A stretch of DNA of 64,000 nucleotides from an uncultured Oscillospiraceae bacterium (lineage in GTDB: Bacteria; Bacillota; Clostridia; Oscillospirales; Oscillospiraceae): assembly GCA_944385435.1 (NCBI GenBank), contig CALWXG010000001.1, forward strand, positions 1-64,000, in the 5' to 3' direction. Below are positions 35,302 to 43,503 of this stretch, piece after piece; positions within the stretch are counted from its first letter, which is position 1; the number at the start of each line of letters is the position of its first letter. The translations under genes and the position numbers were made by a program. The notes under the pieces were generated by a model that was not told where the DNA came from, made no database searches, and saw only the letters and a program-made list of their open reading frames with translations.

Positions 35302-36762
35302 GTGAAGCTTGAGTTTGAATACGGCAACGGCCTGATGAGCGCCGAGCTGCCCGACAGCACCAAGGTCTTTATCCCCGGCGAGACCGTGCCCGATCCCCCC
35401 TGCCTGCCCCAGGACTGGGACAGCCTGTACGCCGCCACCCTGGAGTCCATCCGCCACCCACTGGGCATGAAGCCCCTGCGGGAGCTGGCCGGCCCGGGAA
35501 AGAGCGTGGTGTTCGTCATCCCCGACATCGTCAAGGGCGGCACCCAGCCCACCGCCCACCGCCGGGTGTCCATCCGGGCCTGCCTGGACGAGCTGTACGA
35601 GGCCGGCGTGGACAAGAAGGACATCCTGCTGCTGTTCTCCAACGGCCTGCACCCCCGGGCCACCGTGCCGGAGATGAAGAAGATCCTGGGCGAGGAGCTG
35701 TTCAACGAGTTCTACTGGACCAACCAGATCACCAGCCACGACAGCGAGGACCCCGAGCACATGGTCGACCTGGGCGTCACCCACCGGGGCGACCCGGTGC
35801 TGATGAACAAGTACGTCTTTGAGTGCGACATCCCCATCCTCATCGGCCACACCCAGGGCAACCCCTACGGCGGCTACTCCGGCGGCTACAAGCACTGCGC
35901 CACCGGCATCACCCACTGGCGGAGCATCGCCAGCCACCACGTGCCCAAGGTGATGCACCGCTCCGACTTCACCCCCGTGTCCGGCCACTCCCTCATGCGC
36001 ACCAAGTTCGACGAGATCGGCATGCACATGGAGGAGAAGATGGGCCACCCCTTCTTCTGCTGCGACGCGGTGCTGGACACCTATTCCCGGCAGATCGCCA
36101 TCTACTCCGGCTACGCCAAGGTGATGCAGCCTGAGTCCTGGAAGGTCGCCAACAAGCGCACCTATGTGCCCTGGGCGGAGGAGAAGTTCGACGTGATGGT
36201 CTTCGGCATGCCCCAGGACTTCCACTACGGCAACGGCATGGGCACCAACCCCATCCAGATGATGCAGGCCCTGTCCGCCCAGGTCATCCGCCACAAGCGG
36301 GTGATGACGGACAACTGCGTCATCATCTGCTCCTCCATCTGCAACGGCTACTTCCACGACGAGCGCTGGCCCTATCTCCGGGAGCTGTATGAGATGTTCC
36401 AGCACGACTATATGCAGGTCCTGCCCGACATGGACCGGTACGGCGAGTACTTTGCCACCAACCAGGAGTACATCCGCAAATACCGCTTCTGCAACGCCTT
36501 CCACCCCTTCCACGGCTTCTCCATGATGAGCTGCGGCCACATCGCCGAGATGAACACCTCCGCCATCTACATCGTGGGCGCCCAGGAGCCGGGCATCGCC
36601 CGGGGCATGGGGCTGAAGACCCGGGCCACCTTCGAGGAGGCCCTGGAGGACGCCAAGCGGAAGTTCGTGGGGCCCAACCCCAACATCCTGGCCCTGCCCA
36701 AGACCTTCAAGGTGGGCGCCGTCCATCTGTGCATGAAGGACGACGACCTGTCCACCGTGTGA
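35302..36762 (+). CDS. LarA-family nickel-pincer racemase/epimerase
   Basis: 486 residues, GTG start. It matches lactate racemase LarA (DUF2088): the residues expected to hold or work with the nickel-pincer cofactor are His117 (SNGLHPRAT), His183 (IGHTQG), Lys197 in YSGGYKH and His212 (ASHH). LarA-family members racemise or epimerise alpha-hydroxy acids, including sugar acids. No cofactor-synthesis genes (larB, larC, larE) are in the window, so they must lie elsewhere. A hydroxy-acid step inside an amino-sugar operon is unexpected; see the findings. Confidence 0.88.
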   Translation: MKLEFEYGNGLMSAELPDSTKVFIPGETVPDPPCLPQDWDSLYAATLESIRHPLGMKPLRELAGPGKSVVFVIPDIVKGGTQPTAHRRVSIRACLDELYEAGVDKKDILLLFSNGLHPRATVPEMKKILGEELFNEFYWTNQITSHDSEDPEHMVDLGVTHRGDPVLMNKYVFECDIPILIGHTQGNPYGGYSGGYKHCATGITHWRSIASHHVPKVMHRSDFTPVSGHSLMRTKFDEIGMHMEEKMGHPFFCCDAVLDTYSRQIAIYSGYAKVMQPESWKVANKRTYVPWAEEKFDVMVFGMPQDFHYGNGMGTNPIQMMQALSAQVIRHKRVMTDNCVIICSSICNGYFHDERWPYLRELYEMFQHDYMQVLPDMDRYGEYFATNQEYIRKYRFCNAFHPFHGFSMMSCGHIAEMNTSAIYIVGAQEPGIARGMGLKTRATFEEALEDAKRKFVGPNPNILALPKTFKVGAVHLCMKDDDLSTV

Positions 36763-36780
36763 GAGGGAGGAGAGAACGCT

Positions 36781-37947
36781 ATGCTGAACGGAAATATGCT
36801 CATCGCCCATGGCGGCGGCCCCACCCCGGTGATCAACAGCTCCCTGCTGGGGGCGGTGCGGGAGGCCAAGCGCCATCCGGAGATCGAGACCATCTACGGC
36901 GCCCGGTTCGGCGCCGAGGGCATCCTGGCCGGGGACCTGATGGATTTGGGCCGGTTCTCCGATGAGGAGCTGGGCCTGCTCTCCCGCACCCCCGCCTCCG
37001 CCCTGGGCTCCTGCCGGCGCAAGCTCACCGACGCGGACTACCCCGCGGTGCTGGAGTGCTTCAAGAAGTTCAACATCCGCTATTTCTTCTACAACGGCGG
37101 CAACGACTCCATGGACACCTGCCACAAGGTCTACCAGCTGGCCTGCCAGTCCGGCTATGAGCTGCGGGTCATCGGCATCCCCAAGACCATCGACAACGAC
37201 CTGGCGGTCACCGACCACTGCCCGGGCTTCGGCAGCGCGGCGAAATACGCCGCCGTGTCTGCCCTGGAGCTGGCCTTTGACGCCTCCGCCCTGCCCATCC
37301 ATGTGGTGGTCATGGAGCTCATGGGCCGCAACGCCGGCTGGATCACCGCCGCCTCCGCCCTCTTTGCCGACCGGATGCCCTGCGAGCACCTGGTGTACCT
37401 GCCGGAGACCGACTTTGACAAGGAGCAGTTCCTGTCTGCGGTCAAGGAGAAGTGGGCCAAGGGCCGGGGCCTGCTGGTCACCGTGTCCGAGGGCATCCAC
37501 TACGCCGACGGCTCTCCCGTGGCCGACTCGGGCATCGTGGACGGCTTCGGCCACAAGATCCCCGGCGGCGCCGCCCAGACCCTCAGCGACATGATCATGC
37601 AGGAGACGGGGCTCAAGTCCCGCTCCGAGAAGCCCGGCCTGCTGGGCCGGGTGAGCGTGGGCCTCATGTCCCAGGTGGACCAGAGAGAGGCCGAGGAGGC
37701 CGGCGCCGTGGCGGTGCGCTCCGCCGCGGAGGGCAAGACCGGCTTCATGGTGGGCTTCCAGACCGTCCGGGAGCCGGAGTACCGCTCCCAGACCTGCCTG
37801 ATCCCCCTGGAGCAGGTGGCCAACGCGGAGAAGAAGTTCCCCCTGGAGTGGATCGGCCCGGACGGGGCCAGCATCGCCCCCGCCTTCCAGGACTACTGCC
37901 TGCCCCTGCTGGGTGAGTACGACAACCGCTTCGCCTACCTGCGCTGA
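36781..37947 (+). CDS. Phosphofructokinase family protein, PPi-dependent type signature
   Basis: 388 residues. The phosphate/Mg loop reads GGNDS (106-110): the second position after GG is Asp as in PPi-dependent enzymes, although the first is Asn instead of the usual Asp. PKTIDNDL (134-141) and TDHCPGFGSAAKY are also typical of the PPi clade, and VMELMGRNAGW (MGRxxG) is intact. It should phosphorylate a ketohexose phosphate, providing the aldolase substrate. The Asn is worth testing. AGGGAGGAG site; 18-bp gap from the LarA-like gene. Confidence 0.87.
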   Translation: MLNGNMLIAHGGGPTPVINSSLLGAVREAKRHPEIETIYGARFGAEGILAGDLMDLGRFSDEELGLLSRTPASALGSCRRKLTDADYPAVLECFKKFNIRYFFYNGGNDSMDTCHKVYQLACQSGYELRVIGIPKTIDNDLAVTDHCPGFGSAAKYAAVSALELAFDASALPIHVVVMELMGRNAGWITAASALFADRMPCEHLVYLPETDFDKEQFLSAVKEKWAKGRGLLVTVSEGIHYADGSPVADSGIVDGFGHKIPGGAAQTLSDMIMQETGLKSRSEKPGLLGRVSVGLMSQVDQREAEEAGAVAVRSAAEGKTGFMVGFQTVREPEYRSQTCLIPLEQVANAEKKFPLEWIGPDGASIAPAFQDYCLPLLGEYDNRFAYLR

Positions 37948-37966
37948 GAGGAGGTGAGCCCGGAGC

Positions 37967-38746
37967 ATGCAGATTCTGTTCAGCTTTCTCATCTGCCTGC
38001 TGGCCACTACCATCGGCGGCATCAGCGGCGTGGGGGGCGGCGTCATCATCAAACCGGTGCTGGACGCCACCTCCGGCATGCCGGTGGCCACCGTCAGCTT
38101 CCTGTCCGGCTGCACCGTGCTGGCCATGACCATCACCTCCATGCTCCGCAGCCGGGGCGGCGAGGTGAAGGTGGAACCCCGCCGGGGCACCCTGCTGGCC
38201 ATCGGCGCCGCGGTGGGCGGCATCGCCGGCAAGGAGCTGTTTGAGATCGTCCGCTCCGCCGGCGGCTCTGCGGTATCCATCGCCCAGCAGGTGATGATGA
38301 TCCTCCTCACCCTGGGCGTGCTGGTCTACACCCTGAACCGCCCCCGCATCACCACCCTGGACGTGAAAAACCCGGCGGCCTGCGTGATCATCGGCCTGGT
38401 GCTGGGCCTGCTGTCCGCCTTCCTGGGCATCGGCGGCGGCCCCATCAACCTGGCGGTGCTCTACTACTTCTTCTCCATGGACACCAAGACCGCCGCCCTC
38501 AACTCCCTGTACGTCATCCTGTTCTCCCAGGCGGCCAGTTTCCTGAGCACCCTGGTGCGCAACACGGTGCCGGACTTTGCGTGGCCCGTGCTCATCGTCA
38601 TGGTGGTGGGCGGCATTGTGGGCGGCACCCTGGGCCGCGGCATCAGCAAGAAGCTGAGCAACGCCGGCGTGGACCGCCTGTTCTTCTGGCTGCTCATCGC
38701 CATCACCGCCATCAGCTGCTACAACCTGGTGCGCTGCTTCGTCTGA
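37967..38746 (+). CDS. TauE/SafE family membrane exporter
   Basis: 259 residues, about eight membrane segments. The family repeat motif appears twice: GGISGVGGGVIIKPVLDA (N-terminal half) and GLLSAFLGIGGGPINLAVLYYFF (C-terminal half). TauE/SafE proteins export sulfite, sulfonates or organic anions. It closes the seven-gene sugar operon with a 19-bp gap after the phosphofructokinase gene, so it probably removes an end product of that pathway. Confidence 0.92.
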   Translation: MQILFSFLICLLATTIGGISGVGGGVIIKPVLDATSGMPVATVSFLSGCTVLAMTITSMLRSRGGEVKVEPRRGTLLAIGAAVGGIAGKELFEIVRSAGGSAVSIAQQVMMILLTLGVLVYTLNRPRITTLDVKNPAACVIIGLVLGLLSAFLGIGGGPINLAVLYYFFSMDTKTAALNSLYVILFSQAASFLSTLVRNTVPDFAWPVLIVMVVGGIVGGTLGRGISKKLSNAGVDRLFFWLLIAITAISCYNLVRCFV

Positions 38747-38764
38747 ATTTTATCCCCCCGCACA

Positions 38765-38805
38765 AACACCCGGGGCCCTGCGTTGTCCGCAGGGCCCCGG
38801 GTGTT
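38765..38805. terminator. Bidirectional hairpin between convergent genes
   Basis: Very strong inverted repeat AACACCCGGGGCCCTGCG / CGCAGGGCCCCGGGTGTT with a TTGTC loop, between the TauE gene and the convergent DUF2284 gene. No long T run. Confidence 0.7.
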
Positions 38806-38841
38806 CACGATTTCAGGATGGCGGAAGCCGGCCGCCCGGCC

Positions 38842-39396
38842 TCAGCCCGGCAGCTCATTTTTCCGGCCAAACAAAACGCAGCTGGTATAGGTAATGGTCT
38901 TGGGCCCGTAGTAGTACCCCAGTCCGGAGTCCGTGCACAGCTGGGAGACAAAAATCCCATAGGCCTCCATGGAGGGAATCATTCGCTCCGGGAACCAGCA
39001 CGGCTCCGGATAGGCACAGGTCTGGCACACGGTACACCTGCCCGCCGCCATGGGCAGACAGTCTGGCTCCCGCGCCCGCATCTGATCAACCAGCGCCAGG
39101 AACCGCTGCTTTTGCAGCTTCTCGGTGTCCATCATGGCCTCCACGTCAAAATCGTCCTCCATCTCCCCGGTGGACTGCACCAGAATGCCGGCGGAATACT
39201 GCCGTGCCTTCCGGGCTATCTCCTCCAGTGAACCGCAGGCAGGGGGACAGGACCAGCATTTGCCGTACTGACCACAGGTGCCAGCGGCACACATCTCCCG
39301 CACTTCCGGGAGAAATGCCAGTTTTTCCAGATTCATCTCGCCCCAGTGGGAGAACCCGCACGCCTGGGCCAGATCCAACGCTTCCTGTATATTCAT
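38842..39396 (-). CDS. DUF2284 metal-binding protein
   Basis: 184 residues. Two clusters of cysteines are visible: CAAGTCGQYGKCWSCPPACGS at about 35-55 and CTVCQTCAYPEPCWFP at about 120-135, as expected for this iron-sulfur or zinc-binding family. DUF2284 proteins are commonly encoded beside corrinoid methyltransferases. The gene lies 1 bp downstream of the corrinoid activator gene, consistent with translational coupling. Specific role unknown. Confidence 0.88.
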   Translation of the reverse strand: MNIQEALDLAQACGFSHWGEMNLEKLAFLPEVREMCAAGTCGQYGKCWSCPPACGSLEEIARKARQYSAGILVQSTGEMEDDFDVEAMMDTEKLQKQRFLALVDQMRAREPDCLPMAAGRCTVCQTCAYPEPCWFPERMIPSMEAYGIFVSQLCTDSGLGYYYGPKTITYTSCVLFGRKNELPG

Positions 39397-39397
39397 C

Positions 39398-40933
39398 TCA
39401 CTCTTCCCCCTCCGGAAACATCATGGCGTCCATATAGGCGCTGTTGAAGGCGGCCAGCCCGGACAGCTCCAGATAAGACATGGTGTCCTGCAGCTGGCCC
39501 AGTCTGTCCCGGGCCGGCTGCGAAATCAGCGCCAGCCGCGCCCCCTCGGCGGCAGAGTTGCCGATGGCCCGGGTGACGGGCAGCATCTGCGCCGGGAACA
39601 AGCCAATGCGGGCGGCGCTCTCCGGCCGGAGATAGCTTCCGAAGCCGCCGGCCAGCAGCAGCCGGCCCACCTGACCGGGCTGGATGCCGTAGGCGTCCAG
39701 CAGCACCTGCACTCCGGCGGCAATCGCCCCCTTGCCCAACTGGAGCTTGCGCACATCCCCCTGGGTGATGTATACTCGGGGGGTAAGGCGGAAGGCGGGC
39801 TGTTCCTCTTCCGTGAGGAAGAGATAGGGCTCCGCCTGTTCCGGAATCTCGTCCTCTTCCGGGTCCAGCATACGGCCCGTCTCGTCCACAGCCCCCAGAT
39901 CCAGCATGACGGCCACCGCGTCCAGAAGGCCGGAGCCGCAGATCCCCGCGGCCTCCACGCCGCCGATGGTGGCGCAGCGCACCGCGCCGTCCGTCCACTC
40001 CACGGCGGAAATGGCGCCCGGCGCAGCGGTCATCCCGCAGGAGAGCTGCGCCCCCTCAAAGGCCGGCCCCGCCGCGGTGGAGCAGCACACAAAGTGATCC
40101 CCGCAGCCCAGGGCCATCTCCCCGTTGGTGCCCACATCGATGAGCAAGGCAGGGCGCTCCATCCGGTCCATCCCCGCGGCCAGCAGGTCTGCAGTGATGT
40201 CGCCCCCCACGTACCCGGAGACAGCGGGACACACATAGACCGGTCCGTCAAAGGGCAATTGCAGGTCCCGGGCCGGAACGCTCTCCCCGAACCGGGAGAG
40301 CGGGGTAAAGGGCGCCACGCCCAGGCCGGACGGATCCAGTCCCATCAGCAGATGGCACATGGTGGTATTGCCCGCCACCGCCATGGAGGCAACCCGCTCC
40401 GGTTCCACCCCCGCCTTCCGGCACAGCTCCACAATCATTTCGGACAGCTGTTCCCGGATGGCCTGGGTCAGCTGGGAGAGCTGGCCGTCCATCGCCGCCT
40501 TGATCCGGGAGATGACGTCCGCACCGAAGCTGCACTGGACATTGCCCCGGCCCTGCACCGCCAGCGCCTTCCCTGTGGCCAGCTCCACCAGGCGGCACAC
40601 CACCGTGGTGGTTCCGATGTCGCAGGCAATGCCCCATCCGGTCTGTCCGGGGTCCGGCTGAAAATCCGTCCGGGCCTCCGCGTCCAGAGCCACCTGGAGG
40701 GGCTCCTGCCGGGGCACCCGCACCACCATTCCGTCCCGGGGCTGGGTCTGACAGGCCAGCACCGTCCGTTCCCCTTCCGGCTCCACCAGGATGACCCGGC
40801 ACTTCCCGCAGGAGCCGTTTCCCCCGCAGGGGGCCTGGAGCTGGACCGTATCCCGCAGCACATCCAGCAGAGTCTGTCCGGGACTGGCCTGGCACGTCCT
40901 GCGCCCCTGCTGGCTCTCTACCTGTATCTGCAT
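39398..40933 (-). CDS. Corrinoid activation protein (ferredoxin domain plus ASKHA ATPase, RamA/RACo-like, DUF4445)
   Basis: 511 residues. A 2Fe-2S ferredoxin domain with CGGNGSCGKC and a later Cys60 (ACQT) precedes a linker and an ASKHA ATPase-like region (CDIGTTTVVCRLVEL, AVAGNTTMCHLL, IDVGTNGEMALG, GLLLAGGFGSYL). Such proteins reduce inactive Co(II) corrinoid to Co(I) with ATP. It is the reactivating enzyme for the corrinoid protein encoded at 43504-44142. The start codon is divergent from the UroD-fold methyltransferase gene, so both promoters may be co-regulated. Confidence 0.92.
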   Translation of the reverse strand: MQIQVESQQGRRTCQASPGQTLLDVLRDTVQLQAPCGGNGSCGKCRVILVEPEGERTVLACQTQPRDGMVVRVPRQEPLQVALDAEARTDFQPDPGQTGWGIACDIGTTTVVCRLVELATGKALAVQGRGNVQCSFGADVISRIKAAMDGQLSQLTQAIREQLSEMIVELCRKAGVEPERVASMAVAGNTTMCHLLMGLDPSGLGVAPFTPLSRFGESVPARDLQLPFDGPVYVCPAVSGYVGGDITADLLAAGMDRMERPALLIDVGTNGEMALGCGDHFVCCSTAAGPAFEGAQLSCGMTAAPGAISAVEWTDGAVRCATIGGVEAAGICGSGLLDAVAVMLDLGAVDETGRMLDPEEDEIPEQAEPYLFLTEEEQPAFRLTPRVYITQGDVRKLQLGKGAIAAGVQVLLDAYGIQPGQVGRLLLAGGFGSYLRPESAARIGLFPAQMLPVTRAIGNSAAEGARLALISQPARDRLGQLQDTMSYLELSGLAAFNSAYMDAMMFPEGEE

Positions 40934-40992
40934 AGAACCTCACCCTCCATACCGGCGCGGCCGCAATCCGCTCCGATCGCATTCTTATCCTC

Positions 40993-41022
40993 AGGATAGC
41001 ACACCAAAAGTTCTTTTGTCCA
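40993..41022 (-). promoter_or_regulatory. Promoter of corrinoid activator gene
   Basis: Minus strand: TGGACA (41017-41022), 18-bp spacer, TATCCT (40993-40998). Confidence 0.55.
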
Positions 41023-41090
41023 CGGTGTTCTCCCCGGTTTTCCCGGGATTTTCGATTTATTTTCGTTATCGACCTATGCAATCATCCGAT

Positions 41091-41119
41091 TTCACTTTTT
41101 CCCCCGCACCTGCTATGCT
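41091..41119 (+). promoter_or_regulatory. Promoter of UroD-fold methyltransferase gene
   Basis: TTCACT (41091-41096), 17-bp spacer, TATGCT (41114-41119), divergent from the corrinoid activator promoter about 70 bp away. Confidence 0.65.
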
Positions 41120-41168
41120 TGGACTATCAATTGTATCTCATTCCTATACGAAAGAAGGATGCTTCAGA

Positions 41169-42185
41169 ATGGGTCACTTCTCTATGAAACAGTGGGTCGC
41201 CGACACCATTGCAGAGGATCAGAAGGCGGCGCTTCCGGTGCTGTCGTTCCCCTCGGTACAGCTGATGGGCATCACCGTCCGGGAGCTGATCTCCTCCAGT
41301 GAAACTCAGGCCCGGGGCATGAAACTGGTGGCGGACAGGGCCCTCATGGCGGCCAGCGTCAGTCTGATGGATCTGTCTGTGGAGGCGGAGGCCTTCGGCT
41401 CCCAGGTGCGGTTTTCCGACGATGAGGTACCCACCGTCATCGGAGCCCTGGTGGAATCTGAGGAGGATGCCGATGCCCTGCGGATCCCCGACGTGGGCGA
41501 GGGCCGCACCGGCATCTACGTGGATGCCATCCGTCAGGCTGCCCAGCTCATCCAGGACCGCCCGGTGCTGGCCGGCACCATCGGCCCCTTCTCCCTGGCC
41601 GGCCGTCTGATGGACGTCAGCGAGGCCCTGGTGTACTGCTACGAGGAGCCGGACATGGTCCACACCGTCCTGAACAAGGCCACCCAATTTCTCATCCGCT
41701 ACTGCCAGGCCTACAAGGAGGCGGGCGCCAACGGCATTCTGATGGCGGAACCCCTCACCGGCCTGCTCTCCCCCGCCATGGCCAAGGAGTTCTCCCACCC
41801 CTATGTGAAGCAGATCATTGATGCGGTGCAGGACGAGGACTTCGCCCTGTTCTATCACAACTGCGGCAACACCGTGCCCCAGCTGGCCCCGGACATCTAT
41901 CAGCTGGGAGCCAGAGGGTATCACTTCGGCAACTGCATCGATCTGAAGGACGTGCTCCCCGCCGCCCCGTCGGACGTGCTGGTGATGGGCAACGTGGATC
42001 CCGCCGGCGAGCTGCGCAACGGCACGCCGGACAGCGTCCGCGCCTGTGTGACCCACGTCATGGAGCAGTGCGGAAGCTACCCCAACTTCGTGATCTCCTC
42101 CGGCTGCGACATCCCGCCCATGTCCCCCTGGGAGAACCTGGACGCCTTCTTCCAGGCGGTGACGGAGTACTACGCCGGCGCGTAA
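41169..42185 (+). CDS. MtaA/MtbA-type corrinoid methyltransferase (uroporphyrinogen decarboxylase fold)
   Basis: 338 residues. The UroD TIM barrel is clear (GTIGPFSLAGRLM, GILMAEPLTGLLSPAMAKEF). The methyltransferase zinc ligands are His230 and Cys232 (FYHNCGN) and Cys313 (SSGCDIPP), as in MtaA/MtbA, which transfer methyl from a methyl-corrinoid protein to a zinc-bound thiol. Coenzyme M is not known in Clostridia, so another thiol or homocysteine acceptor is likely. Heme synthesis is unlikely: the heme-type Arg/Asp residues of HemE are absent. ATG 41169 has AAGGA upstream. It is followed by a B12 riboswitch. Confidence 0.88.
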   Translation: MGHFSMKQWVADTIAEDQKAALPVLSFPSVQLMGITVRELISSSETQARGMKLVADRALMAASVSLMDLSVEAEAFGSQVRFSDDEVPTVIGALVESEEDADALRIPDVGEGRTGIYVDAIRQAAQLIQDRPVLAGTIGPFSLAGRLMDVSEALVYCYEEPDMVHTVLNKATQFLIRYCQAYKEAGANGILMAEPLTGLLSPAMAKEFSHPYVKQIIDAVQDEDFALFYHNCGNTVPQLAPDIYQLGARGYHFGNCIDLKDVLPAAPSDVLVMGNVDPAGELRNGTPDSVRACVTHVMEQCGSYPNFVISSGCDIPPMSPWENLDAFFQAVTEYYAGA

Positions 42186-42215
42186 CCCGGCCCGGACCGA
42201 CAATGGAATACAAGA

Positions 42216-42412
42216 CTGCGTGACCGGCGCAGGGTGTCAGGCACTGCGCCGGTTGAACAAGACAATCGGGTGAGAATCCCGAACGGTACCGCCGCTGTAT
42301 GCCGCTGAGGCTCTCCCAGGCGAAAGCCAGTCACTGAAGCAATTCGGGAAGGCGGGAGAGACGCGGGCCCACAGGCCCACAGGCGCGAGTCAGAAGACCT
42401 ACGCAGTTTCTG
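42216..42412 (+). promoter_or_regulatory. Cobalamin riboswitch
   Basis: The class signature is present in order: GGGTGAGAATCCCGAACGGTACCGCCGCTGTAT (about 42269-42301, written here as its conserved halves), AGCCAGTCACTG (42327-42338), then GGGAAGGC and the B12-box AGTCAGAAGACCTACG (42389-42404). The upstream hairpin CCGGCGCAG / CTGCGCCGG belongs to the fold. It should bind adenosyl- or methylcobalamin and switch off the DUF4430-ECF genes through the terminator that follows. Confidence 0.95.
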
Positions 42413-42462
42413 TAGATACGGGAAGCTCCACGAGCTCTGGGGCTGCCCGGACTTACTGCGGG

Positions 42463-42500
42463 AAAACGGCCGCGGCGCTCAGGTGCGCCGCGGCCGTTTT
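42463..42500 (+). terminator. Riboswitch-controlled terminator
   Basis: Stem AAACGGCCGCGGCGC / GCGCCGCGGCCGTTT followed by T residues, between the aptamer and the DUF4430 gene; the expected transcription-attenuation platform. Confidence 0.85.
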
Positions 42501-42537
42501 GTCCGGGTAAGCATTCACTGAACAGGAGGAAACCAAC

Positions 42538-42930
42538 ATGAAAAAACAGACCAAACTCATCCTCGCTGTGGTGGTGATCGTGGCGGTGGTCGCCGCCATG
42601 ATCGGCATCTACTTCGCCACCCGCCCCGCCGCCACGCAGGGCGCCAAGACCATCACCGTGGAAGTGGTTCACGGCGACGGCAGCAGCAAGGAATTCACCT
42701 ATCACACCGACAGCGAGTACCTGGGCGAGGTGCTGCTGGCCGAGGGCCTGGTGGCCGGGGAAGACGGGGAATTCGGCCTGTACATCCTCACGGTGGACGG
42801 CGAGGACGCCATCTTTGAGGAGAGCGGCGCCTACTGGGCCCTGTACCAGAACGGCGAGATGACCACCACCGGCGCGGACACCACTCCCATCCAGGACGGG
42901 GACAGCTTCCAGCTGGTGTACACGGTATGA
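42538..42930 (+). CDS. DUF4430 protein, likely surface cobalamin-binding
   Basis: 130 residues. An N-terminal membrane anchor (about 5-27) is followed by a DUF4430 domain: TITVEVVHGDGSSKEFTYHTDSEYLGEVLLAEGL and the late YWALYQNGEMTTTGADTTPIQDGDSFQLVYT. DUF4430 resembles the beta domain of the human B12 carrier intrinsic factor, and its control by a B12 riboswitch supports a role in corrinoid capture at the surface. It overlaps the S-component gene by four bases. GGAGGA before the ATG. Confidence 0.9.
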   Translation: MKKQTKLILAVVVIVAVVAAMIGIYFATRPAATQGAKTITVEVVHGDGSSKEFTYHTDSEYLGEVLLAEGLVAGEDGEFGLYILTVDGEDAIFEESGAYWALYQNGEMTTTGADTTPIQDGDSFQLVYTV

Positions 42931-43445
42931 CCCCCGCCCGCAGGGGGATCACCGTCCCGGAGCTGGTTCTCTTCGCAATCCTGGGCGCCATGTGCTTTCT
43001 GGGCAAGCTGCTCATGGCAGGCCTGCCCAACATCGAGCCGGTTTCCCTGCTGGTGATCCTGTTCTCCATCACTTTCGGGCGCAAGGCCCTCTACCCCATC
43101 TACACCTATGTTCTGCTGGAATTTCTGATCTACGGCTTCAACCTGTGGTCCATCAACTACCTCTACATCTGGCTGATCCTGGCCATTGTCGCCTGGTGCC
43201 TGCACAGCCAGCGCTCCCCTCTGGTCTGGGCCCTGGTGTCCGGCTGCTTCGGCCTGGCCTTCGGGGCGCTGTGCGCGCCGGTCTACCTCTTTGTGGGCGG
43301 CTGGGCCTTCGCCCTCACCTGGTGGATCAGCGGCATTCCCTTTGACCTGGTTCACGCCGCGGGCAATTTTGTCATCGCCCTGGTGCTGTTCAGGCCCCTG
43401 CAAAAGCTGATGGAGACCCTGTACACCCGCATGATCCGACATTGA
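42927..43445 (+). CDS. ECF transporter S component, probable corrinoid uptake
   Basis: 172 residues, about five to six membrane segments (for example LVLFAILGAMCFLGKLLMAGLPN, VSLLVILFSITFGRKALYP and WALVSGCFGLAFGALCAPVYLF). The size and pattern fit S components of energy-coupling factor importers; CbrT is the known cobalamin one. The riboswitch and the upstream DUF4430 gene point to a B12 or precursor substrate. The EcfA/EcfT energising module is not in the window. ATGA overlap with the upstream gene. Confidence 0.85.
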   Translation: MTPARRGITVPELVLFAILGAMCFLGKLLMAGLPNIEPVSLLVILFSITFGRKALYPIYTYVLLEFLIYGFNLWSINYLYIWLILAIVAWCLHSQRSPLVWALVSGCFGLAFGALCAPVYLFVGGWAFALTWWISGIPFDLVHAAGNFVIALVLFRPLQKLMETLYTRMIRH

Positions 43446-43484
43446 AAAATCCGGCATGGTTCCAGTGGAACCATGCCGGATTTT
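43446..43484. terminator. Bidirectional intrinsic terminator
   Basis: AAAATCCGGCATGGTTCC / GGAACCATGCCGGATTTT hairpin with A/T runs on both sides, between convergent genes. Confidence 0.92.
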
Positions 43485-43503
43485 CTACATTGCTTCAGCG
43501 CCC

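Noticed and set aside
35266..38310. Minus-strand open frame of about 1000 codons opposite the LarA-like, PFK and TauE genes
   Set aside because: Low-complexity His/Gly/Val product, no ribosome site, and the plus-strand genes are clearly real.
31292..38746. Sulfoquinovose (sulfo-EMP) degradation operon
   Set aside because: TauE, aldolase and a kinase fit, but there is no sulfoquinovosidase, sulfoquinovose isomerase or sulfolactaldehyde reductase, while deacetylase and deaminase genes point to an amino sugar.
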